Assembly (NCBI RefSeq): GCF_033568475.1
Contig: NC_133120.1
Coordinates: 55,477,499-55,541,498 of the forward strand
DNA: 64,000 bases
Direction: 5' to 3'
From: Henckelia pumila
Lineage: Eukaryota; Streptophyta; Magnoliopsida; Lamiales; Gesneriaceae
Below are positions 12,301 through 24,300 of the stretch, one piece after another. Every line of letters starts with the position of its first letter. Within the stretch, counting starts at the first letter, position 1. The notes under the pieces are model-generated. The model was not told where the DNA came from. It saw nothing but the letters and a program-made list of their open reading frames with translations, and searched no databases. Both the position numbers and the translations under genes were made by a program.

Positions 12301-13722
12301 TCGAGATACCAGTACAAGGAAATCATGTGATGTTCTTATGAGTCAACTTTGGTTGAATATGAACTTTATGTATACAGCATGTGACTGAATTAGAACTCGT
12401 TTACCTCTTTCACCCTGTGACTACGCCGGATATTGTGTTTTTGCCTTTTGGGGAATATAACTGACTGTCATAATGCATTTACAGTAAAAAATATATTCCA
12501 TCTACGCCATTATAAGGTGATATTGACAAAAACTTCCACAATCCTAAAGTTCCGCTACACCTTCATCCACAACACTGATGAACAAGTTAGAGCTGAATAA
12601 AGGAGACCCGAACAAAAAAGATTATGTAATCCAAAGCTAAAAGATAAAAGGCTTTTGACTATGCCCCAAACGTCACGAATATACACCACACCTATTAGCA
12701 AAATCATTTACCAAAACAGCCAATAAATCAAATCTTGCAGTAACTTCGGTGTCCCGTGGTACTCGCACACACCAAGAATTTAGTGCACTGATATTTCAGC
12801 CACATCTCAACTTTTTTCCTGGATCAGTCCATGCGAAAAAGACAGTAGAAAACCCAATATTCATAGTCGCTATCCTTATAGTCTCCAATCTCTCAAACAG
12901 AGCAGGAGCCAAACAATACAGATGAGAAGAATGCCAGAGGAAAATGTTCTTGTTAAAGTAAAGCTACAGATTCTCCAGCCTGTTGATGGCTCGATTCTTG
13001 GGGTTTTAATATGGTAACAGAAACAAAAGCCACCAGTTTGAAACCTCTAGTAGCTAATACCCATTAACATACATGCATGCATCTTGAATATCAATCTCGG
13101 GCATATATTTACTACCCACCGACTGACAGTGCGGTTAGAGCGTGAAATTATAGAAGTACTGATTGTAACCCACCCATGTCCTCAAACTTTCGATCAAGTT
13201 GTTTCAACAGCTCTAATTAGTCAATCTCCAAAACTTTTGACAAGTCCATTTAACAAAATAAAGAGCAGATTTCAAAATTCCAACATCAAACTTATTATAG
13301 GCCAAAATTAACGCTATTAAATTCACATTCATCCTTCCATTCATCGCATTATAGCATAACCCCAGCTTCATTACTTCACATTTTTCAAAATTATGAATCA
13401 AACTCAAGGAACCCCATAAAACAGTCCAGTTCCCACAAATCAAGGAATGAACTTAACACTTTAACAGAAATAAGTAGCCACGATCAAGCACTACAAAGAT
13501 TCGAAGAAAGCCACTGAATCAAATAATATTTCTACACAATCAAGAATGCCAGAAAAAAGCATAAAAACCCACTACAAAACTAGTGCTGAAGCACATACAA
13601 AATTTTTTTTTTATCAAAGAATGGATTAAAAATTCAAGCATTAACCCATTTTTAAAAGCTTACGTAGAGGTAAAGAATGATCTCTGCCTCGGCTCTACCG
13701 AAGTAGGAGATAAGTTTCGCAT
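9351..13722 (-). CDS. GUX1-like: UDP-glucuronate:xylan alpha-glucuronosyltransferase (GUX/PGSIP family, GT8)
   Basis: This is a Golgi type II membrane enzyme that adds glucuronic acid branches to the xylan backbone of secondary walls. Coding exons in minus-strand order are 13722-13664, 11931-11743, 11574-10952 and 10381-9351. All phases join, giving 633 residues, within the usual 590-660 range. Exon 1 supplies MRNLSPTSVEPRQR, a cytosolic head. A membrane anchor lies at about residues 51-67 (LVMAVISIAALFTIL). The GT8 domain shows REAYATILHS, the metal-binding DAD (about 395-397, in VIFIDADLLIL), NSGVMVIEP, GDQGYLNE and HYLGLKPW (about 505-512). Introns 1 and 3 are GT-AG; intron 2 is best read as GC-AG (11742-11575). 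No frameshift or missing catalytic motif is seen, so the gene looks functional. The paralogue (GUX1, 2 or 3) is uncertain. Confidence 0.93.
12045..12150. repeat. Perfect 53-base tandem duplication in GUX intron 1
   Basis: The unit 12045-12097 is repeated exactly at 12098-12150. It lies deep in the first intron, and the lack of differences suggests a recent duplication or an assembly slip. Confidence 0.9.
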
Positions 13723-14898
13723 ATCGTTGGTTCAGTGGCAACTAACTGCAGCTGGCAACATCTGATCGCAAGAAAGAGAACAAAGATTTTCCCGGAAATT
13801 CAGGTTCAAGAGAAAAGGAAAAAAAAAATAGATTTTGAAGATTTTATGCCTAAAGTTTCACGCTAAAATAGGAAGATTGTGGCTGTTTGAGTAGGGATCT
13901 GTGTGCAAAGATAATGCCAAATAAGAAGAATTTTGATGTCAGGAGGGGAGAATGAGTTAAATGTGAGCGGCTTAAGTATTAAAATAAACATAATTAAGGA
14001 CATTCCCATAAAATAATTATTCTAATGATTGGAGAGATTTGTTTCTCATGTCCAAAGCTTTGGATTGTTCGACAACCTCAACAAAATTGATCCAAAAACC
14101 AAAAATTTAACCAAATTATATGCTCGGATGGGTTTTTACTTGATCATAGTTTTACTTATCATAGTTTTAACCACTTTTAAAAGCAACCACGCTGCCATAT
14201 TGAAATATATATATACATAATAGAATCAAACTTAAAAAACTTAAAAGTAAATTTTTTTGAAAATATATATCAACAATTTTTTTTTGAGGAGTATATCAAC
14301 AAAATTATACTTTATAAAATAATTTAATATATTTAAAAATTAAAATTAATATACACGTGACATGTCAAAATATACCAACAATAATAATGGGACTTGTCCT
14401 TGTTTTCCCCTAATTATTGCTAACGATTACTAATTTTAAAAAACTAATACAAAAATTCCTTTTCCTTTATAGTAATAATGTCACTAACAAGTTGTTAATA
14501 AATTATTGAGTCAATTGGACAAAGTTGACCTCCTTGACGTTGCTAAATTAAATTTGTCGGTTGGGTCATTATCACAGTCCAGTGTTGGACGTATCCGGAC
14601 GGATAATTTCAGATCTCATTTACCAGGCCAGCGAATATTGGTTATGTATGTCAAGTGAGTGTTAACAAGAGTTTCTGTTTATCTAGAATTTTTTCGTTTT
14701 CTAAAGAAATTATAAAGAAGTATATGAGAAATAAAAGTAGAGTGTTTGAAAATAATAGTCCAACTTAACACAAACTAAATTTTGAATGTTTTGGATAAAT
14801 TGTTTTCAAACTTAATTTTTAGTAAATATCAACAAAATCTTTAACCTAAATAACGTTTATCATTTTAAACTATAAAAAATTTTGATACATACACTATC
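13723..14898. other. GUX upstream region and intergenic spacer
   Basis: The first 200-300 bases are the likely 5' untranslated leader and promoter of GUX on the minus strand. The rest is AT-rich, with no coding or clear TE signal. Confidence 0.4.
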
Positions 14899-16100
14899 TG
14901 TAGTAACCCCATTACCACTTTTATAGTGATTAAATATTAAACACGATTAAAAGTTATTAATTTAAACAAATAAACGACATAATCATGTTCAGAATAAGAT
15001 TCCAGGCTCCGGACCAACCGAAGGGTTCGGAAGGCCTGAATGTAGTTTGGAAGCACCGAAATCAGCCAAGCCAAGATCGGAGATTTGGAAGAGCCGAACT
15101 AGGATCTAAAGGTCCGATCAGTTTTAGGCCATGTAGTGTGTGAGGTGTCAATTGTGCACAAACAAGTGGAAATTCAGAAGGTCCGAACTATAGATCGGAG
15201 AGTCTGAACTGGGACATCCACTTATGTGTCAAGAAGCTTTAGACACGTCAGTGCATGCATGAGATCGAACGATCCGAAGTGAGGGATCGGAGCTTCCAAA
15301 GTGCCCAGTTCGGAATGTGGCATTCATGTAGGATCGGAACGTCTAATTGTTACCTATAAATAGGCCATCCGAGATCCATTTTCATTGCTCATTTCCACCT
15401 TCTCCATCTATTGTGGCTTCTTGGGCGTTCTGGCCATCTGATCGAGGGCCGAGCACTAACGAGGTGGCATCGGGCTAGCGACAGAGCTGTGTCCAAGAGG
15501 CTAGACCTTCGACTTCAAAGGGCTAACAACGAACACATGTATAATCTTAGACACTAAATAGATTTTGTGAGTAGCTATTACTCTAGTTAAGACTTTTATT
15601 AAGCAATAAGTGATATGATAATTATTTGCTTATAGTCTTGGACTTGTGAGCCAGAGTTGTTAGGTTGCTTATTAGAGGCACGAAATTACTATCCAAGATA
15701 TCCTAGTTGAGTATGCATGTTATATGTGTTGCATGTTTATCTAGCATGTTTTATGTGCATATATTATATATTTGACTATTATGTTGCATGAATTTTCATG
15801 CTGAGCCTATACCCTTGAGGTAACATATAGTGGTGTCGCTCAGCCCTTTTTTTCCTCAGTGGATAGTCGGACCCTCTAGTATAAGATCAAGTCGCCTATA
15901 TCCACATTTTATTTCTTGTGTGTGAGCCACCTCTTAATGCGACGGCCCAGAGTGCTACATACCATGACAAGCTGAGATAAGTATCGCGAGGAGGAAGTAT
16001 TTGCAGGTTGGTAGGCCTCCAAGTGTTTTGGCACCAAAAGATCGGTCGTTCAAAAAGTCGAGATCTTCTTCATCTGCTGGTTCTGGAGAGACTTGTTCCG
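14899..16100 (+). mobile_element. Palindrome-rich LTR (family P), copy 1, solo or truncated
   Basis: The copy starts TGTAGTAACCCC, like 36849 (TGTAGTAACC) and the reverse complement of the LTR ending at 45758 (TGTAATAACCC). Many GATCGGA...TCCGATC-type half palindromes fill about 15011-15345. A TATA box (TATAAATAG, 15355) follows within about ten bases. No partner LTR, primer site or coding region is attached. The right boundary is approximate, set where a different LTR begins at 16101. Confidence 0.65.
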
Positions 16101-16833
16101 TGTTAGGATCGGTGAGTGCGTGTAGAGGAGGGTGAATACATCACTTCAAATTTTTAACTCTGTTACTTTGATTCAGTCGTTGTCACAAATGAACCCTTTG
16201 TTTATTTCTTAACTGTTAATGTTAATTGATCAACAAATGAAATGTGCGGAATAAGATTAACTAATAGATAGAACACAAATAGAAGGGATCGATTGAAATG
16301 GTAAAGACACAGGAATTGTTTATGGATGTTTGGAGATGAAAACTCTCAAGTCACCCCTTCTTCCTCTTGGAATATTTCACTAGAAGATTTGAGTAATACA
16401 ACTACTTGTACAACCCCAATTCAGCAAGGAATTAACACCGTCTTAACTGAAACTCCTAGACTCAATACAAAGTTAAGCCCTCGACCGATATTACAAATTT
16501 AAATAAAGTAATAAAACACTTAGCACAAAAATGATCCTTAATGATAAAATAAGTGACTTGAAAGAGTGTGCTTTTACAGTTGTTTGATACTTGAGTTTTT
16601 GGTAACTCGACTGAATGCTTGATCACAAATAGCTTAGAATTCGTAAGTGTTCAAGAGAGAGCTCCGCAACTGATCTTCAAGCCTATTTCTAGACATCGAT
16701 CTGCAATGGTCATAAATACTTACAAAAATATATGTTCTTCTCAATAAATTCGCATTGCATTGTGTTGTAAGTCTCGAAGACAAGCTCTGAAGATAGTATA
16801 ATCCTGCGCAGTATCACTATTGTAGCATCCACA
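16101..16833. mobile_element. LTR-like fragment of a second element
   Basis: The segment begins TGTTAGGATCGG and continues with GGGTGAATAC. From memory this resembles the start of LTRs in some plant elements. It has no ORF. Since a minus-strand gag remnant lies immediately to the right, this could be the 3' LTR of a deleted minus-strand element. Orientation and right end are uncertain. Confidence 0.4.
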
Positions 16834-17270
16834 ATGTTTTGTCTTAATTTGTTCTCAAATGGTAAAAATTCAAATCATACAGGTCCTACACCATCTCCCG
16901 TATCAGTTCCTGATCCACAGCTGGTGGTGCAGTTAATAGATGATGATAAGTGGTTGCCTCCGAGTGTTCAACATGGGATATGGACGAGCATATGGTTTAT
17001 CATAGAAGCCAGGTTGTGCTCCAGGGTTGGTAACTGCAAAGCTCTGAATGATGGATGCCTTAACACCGACTTTCTGGTTTGGTGGAACTTTCCCCCACAG
17101 TTCATCTTCTCTTTTGTGAGGGGGAGTGTGCCTGTTATTCTTATGACCAGATCTGGTGTTTTTGGGGCGGCGATTATCACCAGCCGGGGAACTTCCACTA
17201 GATTCTCCACCTTCATTGGATTTGTGGCTCTCATCAACGGATCTCTTTGGATTAACGGTTCGCTCCTGAG

Positions 17271-17938
17271 GGCATCTCCAATGTTATTTTTTATTTTGGA
17301 GTACTCTATTCTCCAAAATAAAGTATTGAATTCTCTATTTCAAAAATCTTCTCCAACTCATATTCTCGATTTTTAATAAAATTCTCTATTTTATTATTTT
17401 TAATTCCAAATTATTTAACATAAGAAAAATAATTAGTATATAAATAAACTAAATTAAAGATGACTCGATTATTTTAAAAAACAATACATGTGATTGCATG
17501 TTTATTTCAAGTTAATTAATTCGATTTCAGTTTGTGATCAAATATGTAATGTTTTTTTTAGTCACGATCTTATTTAATTATTATTTTTATTTTTTGTCTT
17601 CAATATAATTTAATTATAATAAATAAATAAATAAGAATAAAACATTGAATACATTTAAAAAAACACCAAAAAAATTAAATTAAATAAAAGGATTGAAATG
17701 AACAAATATATATATGATTGAACCAAAAAATAATTCAAAAAATACAAAAGGATTAAATTGCAATATTTGAGAATGACATTTTCGTAATAAAACTATTCTC
17801 CTAATTAACACTCCAAATCTACAGTGATTCTCCAAATATGGAGAATCACTGTAGCCATTTTTATTTTGGATCTCCAAAATAGAAATGGGTTGGAGTGAAT
17901 TGGGTTCTTCTCCAAAATGGAGAACGAATGGAGATGCC
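17271..17938. mobile_element. MITE with GGCATCTCCA terminal inverted repeats
   Basis: The left end GGCATCTCCA and right end TGGAGATGCC are exact inverted repeats, and CCTGAG flanks both sides (17265-17270 and 17939-17944). The interior of about 670 bases is AT-rich and non-coding, with recurrent CTCCAAAAT/ATTTTGGAG motifs. The 6-base flanking repeat does not match the 3, 8 or 9 bases typical of Harbinger, hAT or Mutator, so the superfamily is left open. Confidence 0.75.
17820..17853. repeat. 15-base-arm hairpin inside the MITE
   Basis: TACAGTGATTCTCCA (17820-17834) is exactly complementary to 17839-17853, with an AATA spacer. It is a strong internal foldback near the right end of the MITE. 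Confidence 0.9.
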
Positions 17939-18420
17939 CCTGAGACTTTTCAGTTATTTTTGGTGCAGATTCTCCATTGGTCTTGATTATGCTCATCTAA
18001 CCTTTCATATAACTCATGACGAATATCATTAGTTTTTGTGCCTCTTCCATGCGTTTCATGGTACTAGCAGTCATCAGATCCATATCTTCAAACTTCTTTG
18101 AGACCATAGAATTAAAGTGTTATGAAGAACCACCAACATCTCTGGAATGCTACCAGATCCTTCTTCATCAGTTTGCTTGTTCTTTACAATATGTTCAACC
18201 ATCAGATGAACAATATTCTCAAGAGCATCAACATGAGTAACAGAGTCTCCAGATTTGTCATCTTGCGACGGCAGTTTGCCATCTCCCTTCTCAGTATTCC
18301 TGCGATTCTTCGGCGGCATGGTCCCACCGGGCGTTCCAAAATTATGTTTGCATACAAAAATTGGCGAGCAAGGAGTGTTGCGGGTGTTTCAGACACGTGC
18401 GTGCCAAAATGATAAAATAA

Positions 18421-18639
18421 AATGAAAAAAAAATAAAATCTAACTTCTAAACCAAGTGATTGTGAGCCTCTGTTTCACCGTCGATTTCAGTTACACCGGT
18501 TAAACGATGAAGAACAGAAGAAATAATGAAGAAAAATTCTTAATAACAATCGAAACACTAACGTTGCTACTAAAAATGGAATATGGAAAAATGATCGCCA
18601 TAAAAATACAAAAGCATAGTACTGAATTGTTCGTCCTTT
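18421..18639. other. Unassigned sequence between gag remnant and LINE
   Basis: No clear coding or repeat structure is seen here. It may contain more of the leader or LTR of the minus-strand element to its left. Confidence 0.3.
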
Positions 18640-19977
18640 GCAGCATTTTAATCAGGCTTTATTGGCTAAGTGCACGCTTGGAGGATGTTGATTAATTCGG
18701 ACCATCTGCTTTCAATGGTTTATAAGGCCAATTACTTTTCCTCTCGTTCTTTTTTCGATGCACCAGTTGGTTCTTGTCCATCCTATGTGTGACAAACTAT
18801 GTTGTTGGGGGTAGAAACTTGATAGCGAAATGATTGCGATGGTGAAATTTCTCATGCAAAAATGTATCTGTTTTCAGATATCCTTGGCTCCTACGTCCAA
18901 AAATGTTTAAGCCAATCACGATCCCTATGCTCGACCGAGAAAATTCGAGAGTTTGCGATTTGATGCAGAGGCAGGTGGATGGAATTGGGATGTGGTTGAT
19001 AATGTTTTCTGGAAGGTGGACCAAGACGAAATTATGTATATTCCAATTGGGTACCGATATCGAGATGATAAGTCGATAATAGCATTATACTTCTAATAGA
19101 GATTACTCAAGTTAAATCGAGATGCTATTTAGCTCAAGAGAGCGACCAGATGGATAGTAATGGATTGCAGTGTGGTCTAAAGAAATTATGGAATTTGAAG
19201 CTACCAACTAAAATACAGATTTATTTTTGGAAAGCACTCTTTAATGCTCTCCCTATAAGAAACAACTTGCGAGTGAGGAGAATTCCGGTCGACAACTCAT
19301 GCCCGTTGTTCAAAACAGAGCCAGGAACTATTTCTCTTTCATTTTGATGTTGCAGGATGGCGAAAAAAACTTGGAAGGTTGCAGATTTATTGCTGATATT
19401 AAAGAGTTTTCGCGGGGGGTAGTTTTGTTGATTTGTTTAGTTGGGTGTTAGATCATGGCATTGCTAATGATCTTGCAAAGTTTGTACTTATTGAAAGGAA
19501 CAAAGTGATTTATGATGGGAAAGCACCGACAAGAGAAGATGTTCATCTGTGGATGCCTCTTTGGATAGTTTTAGTGTTGGTTTGGTATGACGTAATAGAA
19601 TAATGGACATGCTATTTTTGCAATGACGCCCTGTTTTCCGGGTCGATTCACTCCGCATATTGTCGAACTCATAGCTATGAGATTTTGAAGGCAATACAAC
19701 TTGGTTGGACTAAGTGTACCGTAGAATCAGACGCACTAGCTGCCATACAACAAGTCAACAACCAGCTTCACTATCAATGGATGTTTCAATTGTTGAATAA
19801 ATCAATCTTTTGTGTACTCAACTATCAGAGGCTTCCATTCACCATTGCAGAAGAAATACAAATAATGTAGCACATGAATTTGCTCGAGATTGTTTTAAAA
19901 AGAATAGTATCGATAGCATGGATGCCATTCGTCTCTTTTTGAACAATGCTGTGAAGTTTGATTTAATTTCAAGTTAA
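18640..19977 (+). pseudogene. 3' part of an L1-type LINE ORF2
   Basis: Plus-strand fragments in LINE order are recognisable. FNQALLAK and YKANYFSSRSFFDAPVGS (about 18650-18780) mark the region after the reverse transcriptase. VVDNVFWKVDQDEIMYIPIG follows near 19000. A zf-RVT-like block LWNLKLPTKIQIYFWKALFN occupies about 19185-19250. A plant LINE RNase H-like tail with CTVESDALAAIQQVNN (about 19710-19760) ends near 19977. Multiple stops and frameshifts break it. The 5' part, including the endonuclease and catalytic reverse transcriptase, is absent, as expected of 5'-truncated LINE insertions. Confidence 0.7.
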
Positions 19978-21327
19978 TGAAAGAAAGTTTTTTATGCTCA
20001 AAGAACAATATCTTAACCTTCACAGAAAGCCTCGATTGACATCCGAGAAACATTATAAACCAAACGTTCATCCTTCTGCCGCTGGATTTAGTTCCCAAAA
20101 ATCTTCTCAGTACGCGTGGTGGTTTCTATAATATGCAACTTTTATATCGGACGGATTAATAACAGAAACTATTTTTCAATGTTTTTCTGACGAAAGGCCA
20201 GCATGCACGGTCATTAAAAACACATTTGTAACACGTTTATTTTTGGATCAAAGATGAAAACGTTCTAGAAAATAGACTTCGAACAGTACCTCAAAACTGC
20301 TTTTCAAGCAATGTTTCCTTCAAGATTCCTTACCGTTTCAAATTTTTTGGATGATTTTGGCAAAAGGATATTTTCTGACCTCCTTCACATGATCATTTCT
20401 ATGTATGGGGATATCATGGAATCTGGTTAAGAAATTTGTGGATAATGTTGCCTAACTTTCCTTAATATTCTTCTATCTTCTCCCCATTTTCTACCCTTTT
20501 TGTTCCTGGATCAAATCAATGACCGTTGAACATTACAAGGCGGAATTCTACAGTTTGCTACACCATGCACCGCATTACATGGAAAATGGGATAAGGAAGG
20601 CTATCAAGTTTGTTCATGAATCAAATTTGGGTATTTTCTAGGCAACTTTATCTACTGAAGCTACAGACAGTGGTAGTAACATCACCAAAACTAAAAGTAG
20701 ATTCGGATATGAAGTTACCAATCCAAAGAAATGATAAAGAAAAGAGATTCAGAGAGGAACCTTGAAAATAAAATTCATCTTAGAAAACCTTGGGAAATAG
20801 TATCAGGTGGGCGCCGCAGGGAGGGAGAGTTTTATTAGTCATTTCATATTTAGTTGTAGAGGCCATGTAGGACATATAGCACAAAACATAAAGAACAGTT
20901 ACCTGAATCTTTTTTCCCGTAATGTGCTCTATTAGAAACTAAGCAGATTACATACCAATTCCCGTTCACTGTAATCATGTCTAATAAATTTCTGTCCAGC
21001 TATATTAATTCTATGTACCCTCAAATAATCTTAAACATCCACTTGTAATCTTCTCTTCAATAGCTGATAATTCTACATTCTCTTGTGGATATATAGAAAT
21101 ATACACGAGTTTAAGGTAATACACATAAATAAACAAGATTAATATCTCCAAATACAAATAATTTTTCTTGGGGAGCAATAATGTGACATAAGAAGCAATA
21201 GAAAAATCCTAAAAAAATTTAATTGAGCTAATAATCAAACATACGGGGCAAAGCATGAGTATGGAAATTTTGTTCTGAATTTCAATGGATAGAGTAAAGA
21301 AAATTAAGGAAGTTAACTTTCAAGTGG
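19978..21327. other. Intergenic spacer, no feature recognised
   Basis: No open frame with family hallmarks, repeat or RNA gene was recognised. The end near 21327 should include the 3' untranslated region of the trigger-factor-like gene. Confidence 0.4.
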
Positions 21328-24300
21328 TTACTGCTCATTTTTCAGTCTTGACACCGAAATGACAGCGTCAAATCTAAATATATCACCTGGTTCAAACTGT
21401 GCTTCAAGATCTTCAACACTCTGTAGAACTCTCAAATCCTTACCAACTGTTAAACATTCCTGCGATTTTGAGAGCCATTAAGAAGAAAAATGAAAAACAA
21501 AACAAAATGAAATGATTGGATTTAAGTAGAGTTCACTTCCACCGCTTTCAGAAAATCAGTAAAACTAAGCAGCAGTTCATGCAGAAGGTGTGTTATGGCC
21601 CTGGGTAAAGGATCTAGTTATAGGGCGATTGAGACTCGGTTGATCCTTCAACACGTTAAAGTGTTTGTGGCTTTTTCTGCCTTTTCCACCTATTTTTGAT
21701 GGAGTAAGTTTTGAGGCTCGTTTTCTCAAGAGAACCTCACGATCTTATTACTCACGAATTTGGAATACTAATTTCATATCTTATTCCACTTCTTTTCTCC
21801 CTTAAATACAAACAGAATATTATTTTAATAAGGAAATAACGAGTAATCATGCAATAGAATAAGAAAGCACCATAAATTAGGAAACTAGAATCCTATAGTT
21901 TTAAAGCAGATTGAGGTCTTTATTCCTTGACTAAAGCTGGCTGACATCCTTAATTATTCCCATCGTTATCCCTTGACTGAAGCTAATTGATATCTCCTTA
22001 TTGGGCCTCCTTGTTGGGCTGCTGGTTTGGATTGTTGCCCATTACAAGGTGGCAGAGTCAGAGGGGTAGCAGGGGCTGTCGCCCCCCTCAATTTTAATTT
22101 TTTTTATGAATGTCATTGGCCCTTCGTATTCCAAAGATTTTTATACTTAAAGTTTTGCCTACTCTCCTACAATAGCCAAGATCTGCGCCGTATGCAAGGG
22201 ATTATTGCAATAAAACAGAAACATAGGCATACTGTAATATGCGACAAACTCAGCTTTCATTAAGGTGCCCATGGAGGGTTGAGCAAAGCAGTTATCTCTT
22301 TTGATTGAGGTGTCTTTTATACTTTTTGACAACAAAAATAATCCCCTTACGCTCAGAAAAATCATTTCCCTTTTAGTATTAACGCTAAAACTAGCACAAA
22401 GAATTTCTACCTTAGCCACATATTCAGCTACTATAACATTGATAACCTTCTTGATAACTTGCTCATAAACATTTGACGGTCCCAGAATTTCCAAGAGAAT
22501 GTTTTTTGGTATCTGCAAGAACCATTAATTAGCTTAACAAAAGTTGGAACTAAATGAAGTGTTTCAATTACTTAAAATATAGAAACAAGGAGTTTTTCAT
22601 TGTACCTACAAGAAAAGAGAGCATGATGCTCCAATTTATTAGCCATTTTACAACTTGCAAGTCAAGAGGTTGTTTCAACATAGATTAAATAAATTGTAAA
22701 CAAAACTTAAATCTAAAGTTTAAGCATATTGAACATGCAAACTTGTATATGGCACTTATAAATATCACGCCGAAAGTATGCTATAGCTTCATGTTTAAAT
22801 TTTTGAACAAACCATTTGGAACACGTGAAAGAAAAAAGGACATCCAGGGGAAATCCCAAATAGAAGAAAATTCAAATTGAATCATAGGTAATAGAAGCAC
22901 AAGGATAACTAAGGCACATGGGCATCGTGGATCCTAGTCGTAAGACGCAAGTCTGGGTGTGTGTTTTATTGAATTAAGTGCCCTAAGGAAAAATATTATA
23001 GAATCTAAGAATATTATAGAATCTAAGTATTTGAATAGAATATATATAATTTAAAATGTACTTTACAAGTTATTTAACAACAATAAAACAAACAAATACT
23101 AGTTTATAAGCGAAAAGGAACTACGATCATCTAGCATCTAATTCTGGAGTTATTGTCCCACATTAAGGTGTGTTTGAACTGCGAACAAACCAAGGGTGAG
23201 GCGTTAAGTTCAAATCACATGCTGCATTGAAGGGCTGCACCTTAGTTTGTGTTGAGGCGCAAAGGCTAAGGATCACTCAATCTTGAGCCAAAATGTACAC
23301 ATTTTGGACTTTCAGTAACTGAGAATTTAATGTGTAGATTTAAGAAAACATAAGCTTCATCGACCAAAATAAATACAATCACCCCTCTATCGTAAATTCC
23401 TCAGTCTACCACCATACATTACCAAAAGGTAAAGAATGCAACTATGCAAGCATGGTGTTGCACAATGTTAATGCATGTGAACATTTTTCTTTCACAAGAT
23501 ACCATATAATGGCAGTAACTGTCCCTTTATCACAATATGCAACAAAATAATGATAATATAATCACAAATTTTATGTAATTAGAAACATCAACTATCTAGC
23601 GTGACAAAAGACTTTCCACATTAAAGAGATTGGAGGCTCATGTTCAAACATCTGGCATGTGAGCATTCTGTTAAACTGAACTCATAATGTAAGTTAACAT
23701 AACAAAAATAATGCATGAAAAGGTTGTATAATGAACACTTGTAGAACTTACATTAGGTGTCTTCCCTGAGAGATTCCAAGCATTGAAGATAGGAGGACAA
23801 GGGTGATAAATCAGAAAAATGTTAGACAAGTATATGTGAAAATTTTAGAAACCACATGAAAATTCAAAAATAAACCGTCAGAAACTTCAGTAGATCCTTA
23901 AGAGACTTTTACAAGCATGTTTTGAACTTTTCATGATTAGTTAGGTTTCGATCGCAACCTCCCTTAACTCTTCGAAATCCTGGAATCGGCTGGGCAGCAG
24001 CAACCATTTTGGAGAACACATCATCAAAAATTTCTTGGGTTTTCGTACCAGACACCTCTGTTGTGATCTATTAAAAGCAGTGAAAGGTGGAAGAAATAAA
24101 CAAAAAAGAAGAAAAGGAAGAGGTATTTACCTTTCTTCATAAACAGAGCATAATTACACCTTGTGTTTATACCATTTCGATCGCAATCACAGACAGATTT
24201 AAACAAACTAATTATAAGGACTATTGCTCAATTTGCTGTTGCAAAAAATATTGAATAAAGTAGGAATACTCTTTATGATTTAATATTAGGAAACATATTT

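Larger units (their letters stand above)
16834..18420 (-). pseudogene. Degenerate retrotransposon gag and leader, split by a MITE
   Basis: Reading the minus strand, a leader segment with GGAACGCCCGGTGGGACC runs directly into an ATG at 18319 encoding MPPKNRRNTEKGDGK and an acidic, helical-looking gag-like segment. The frame breaks near 18090. Further gag-like sequence (AQPGFYDKPYARP, about 16970-17250) appears beyond the MITE at 17271-17938. No protease or polymerase follows. The family could not be fixed. Confidence 0.5.
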
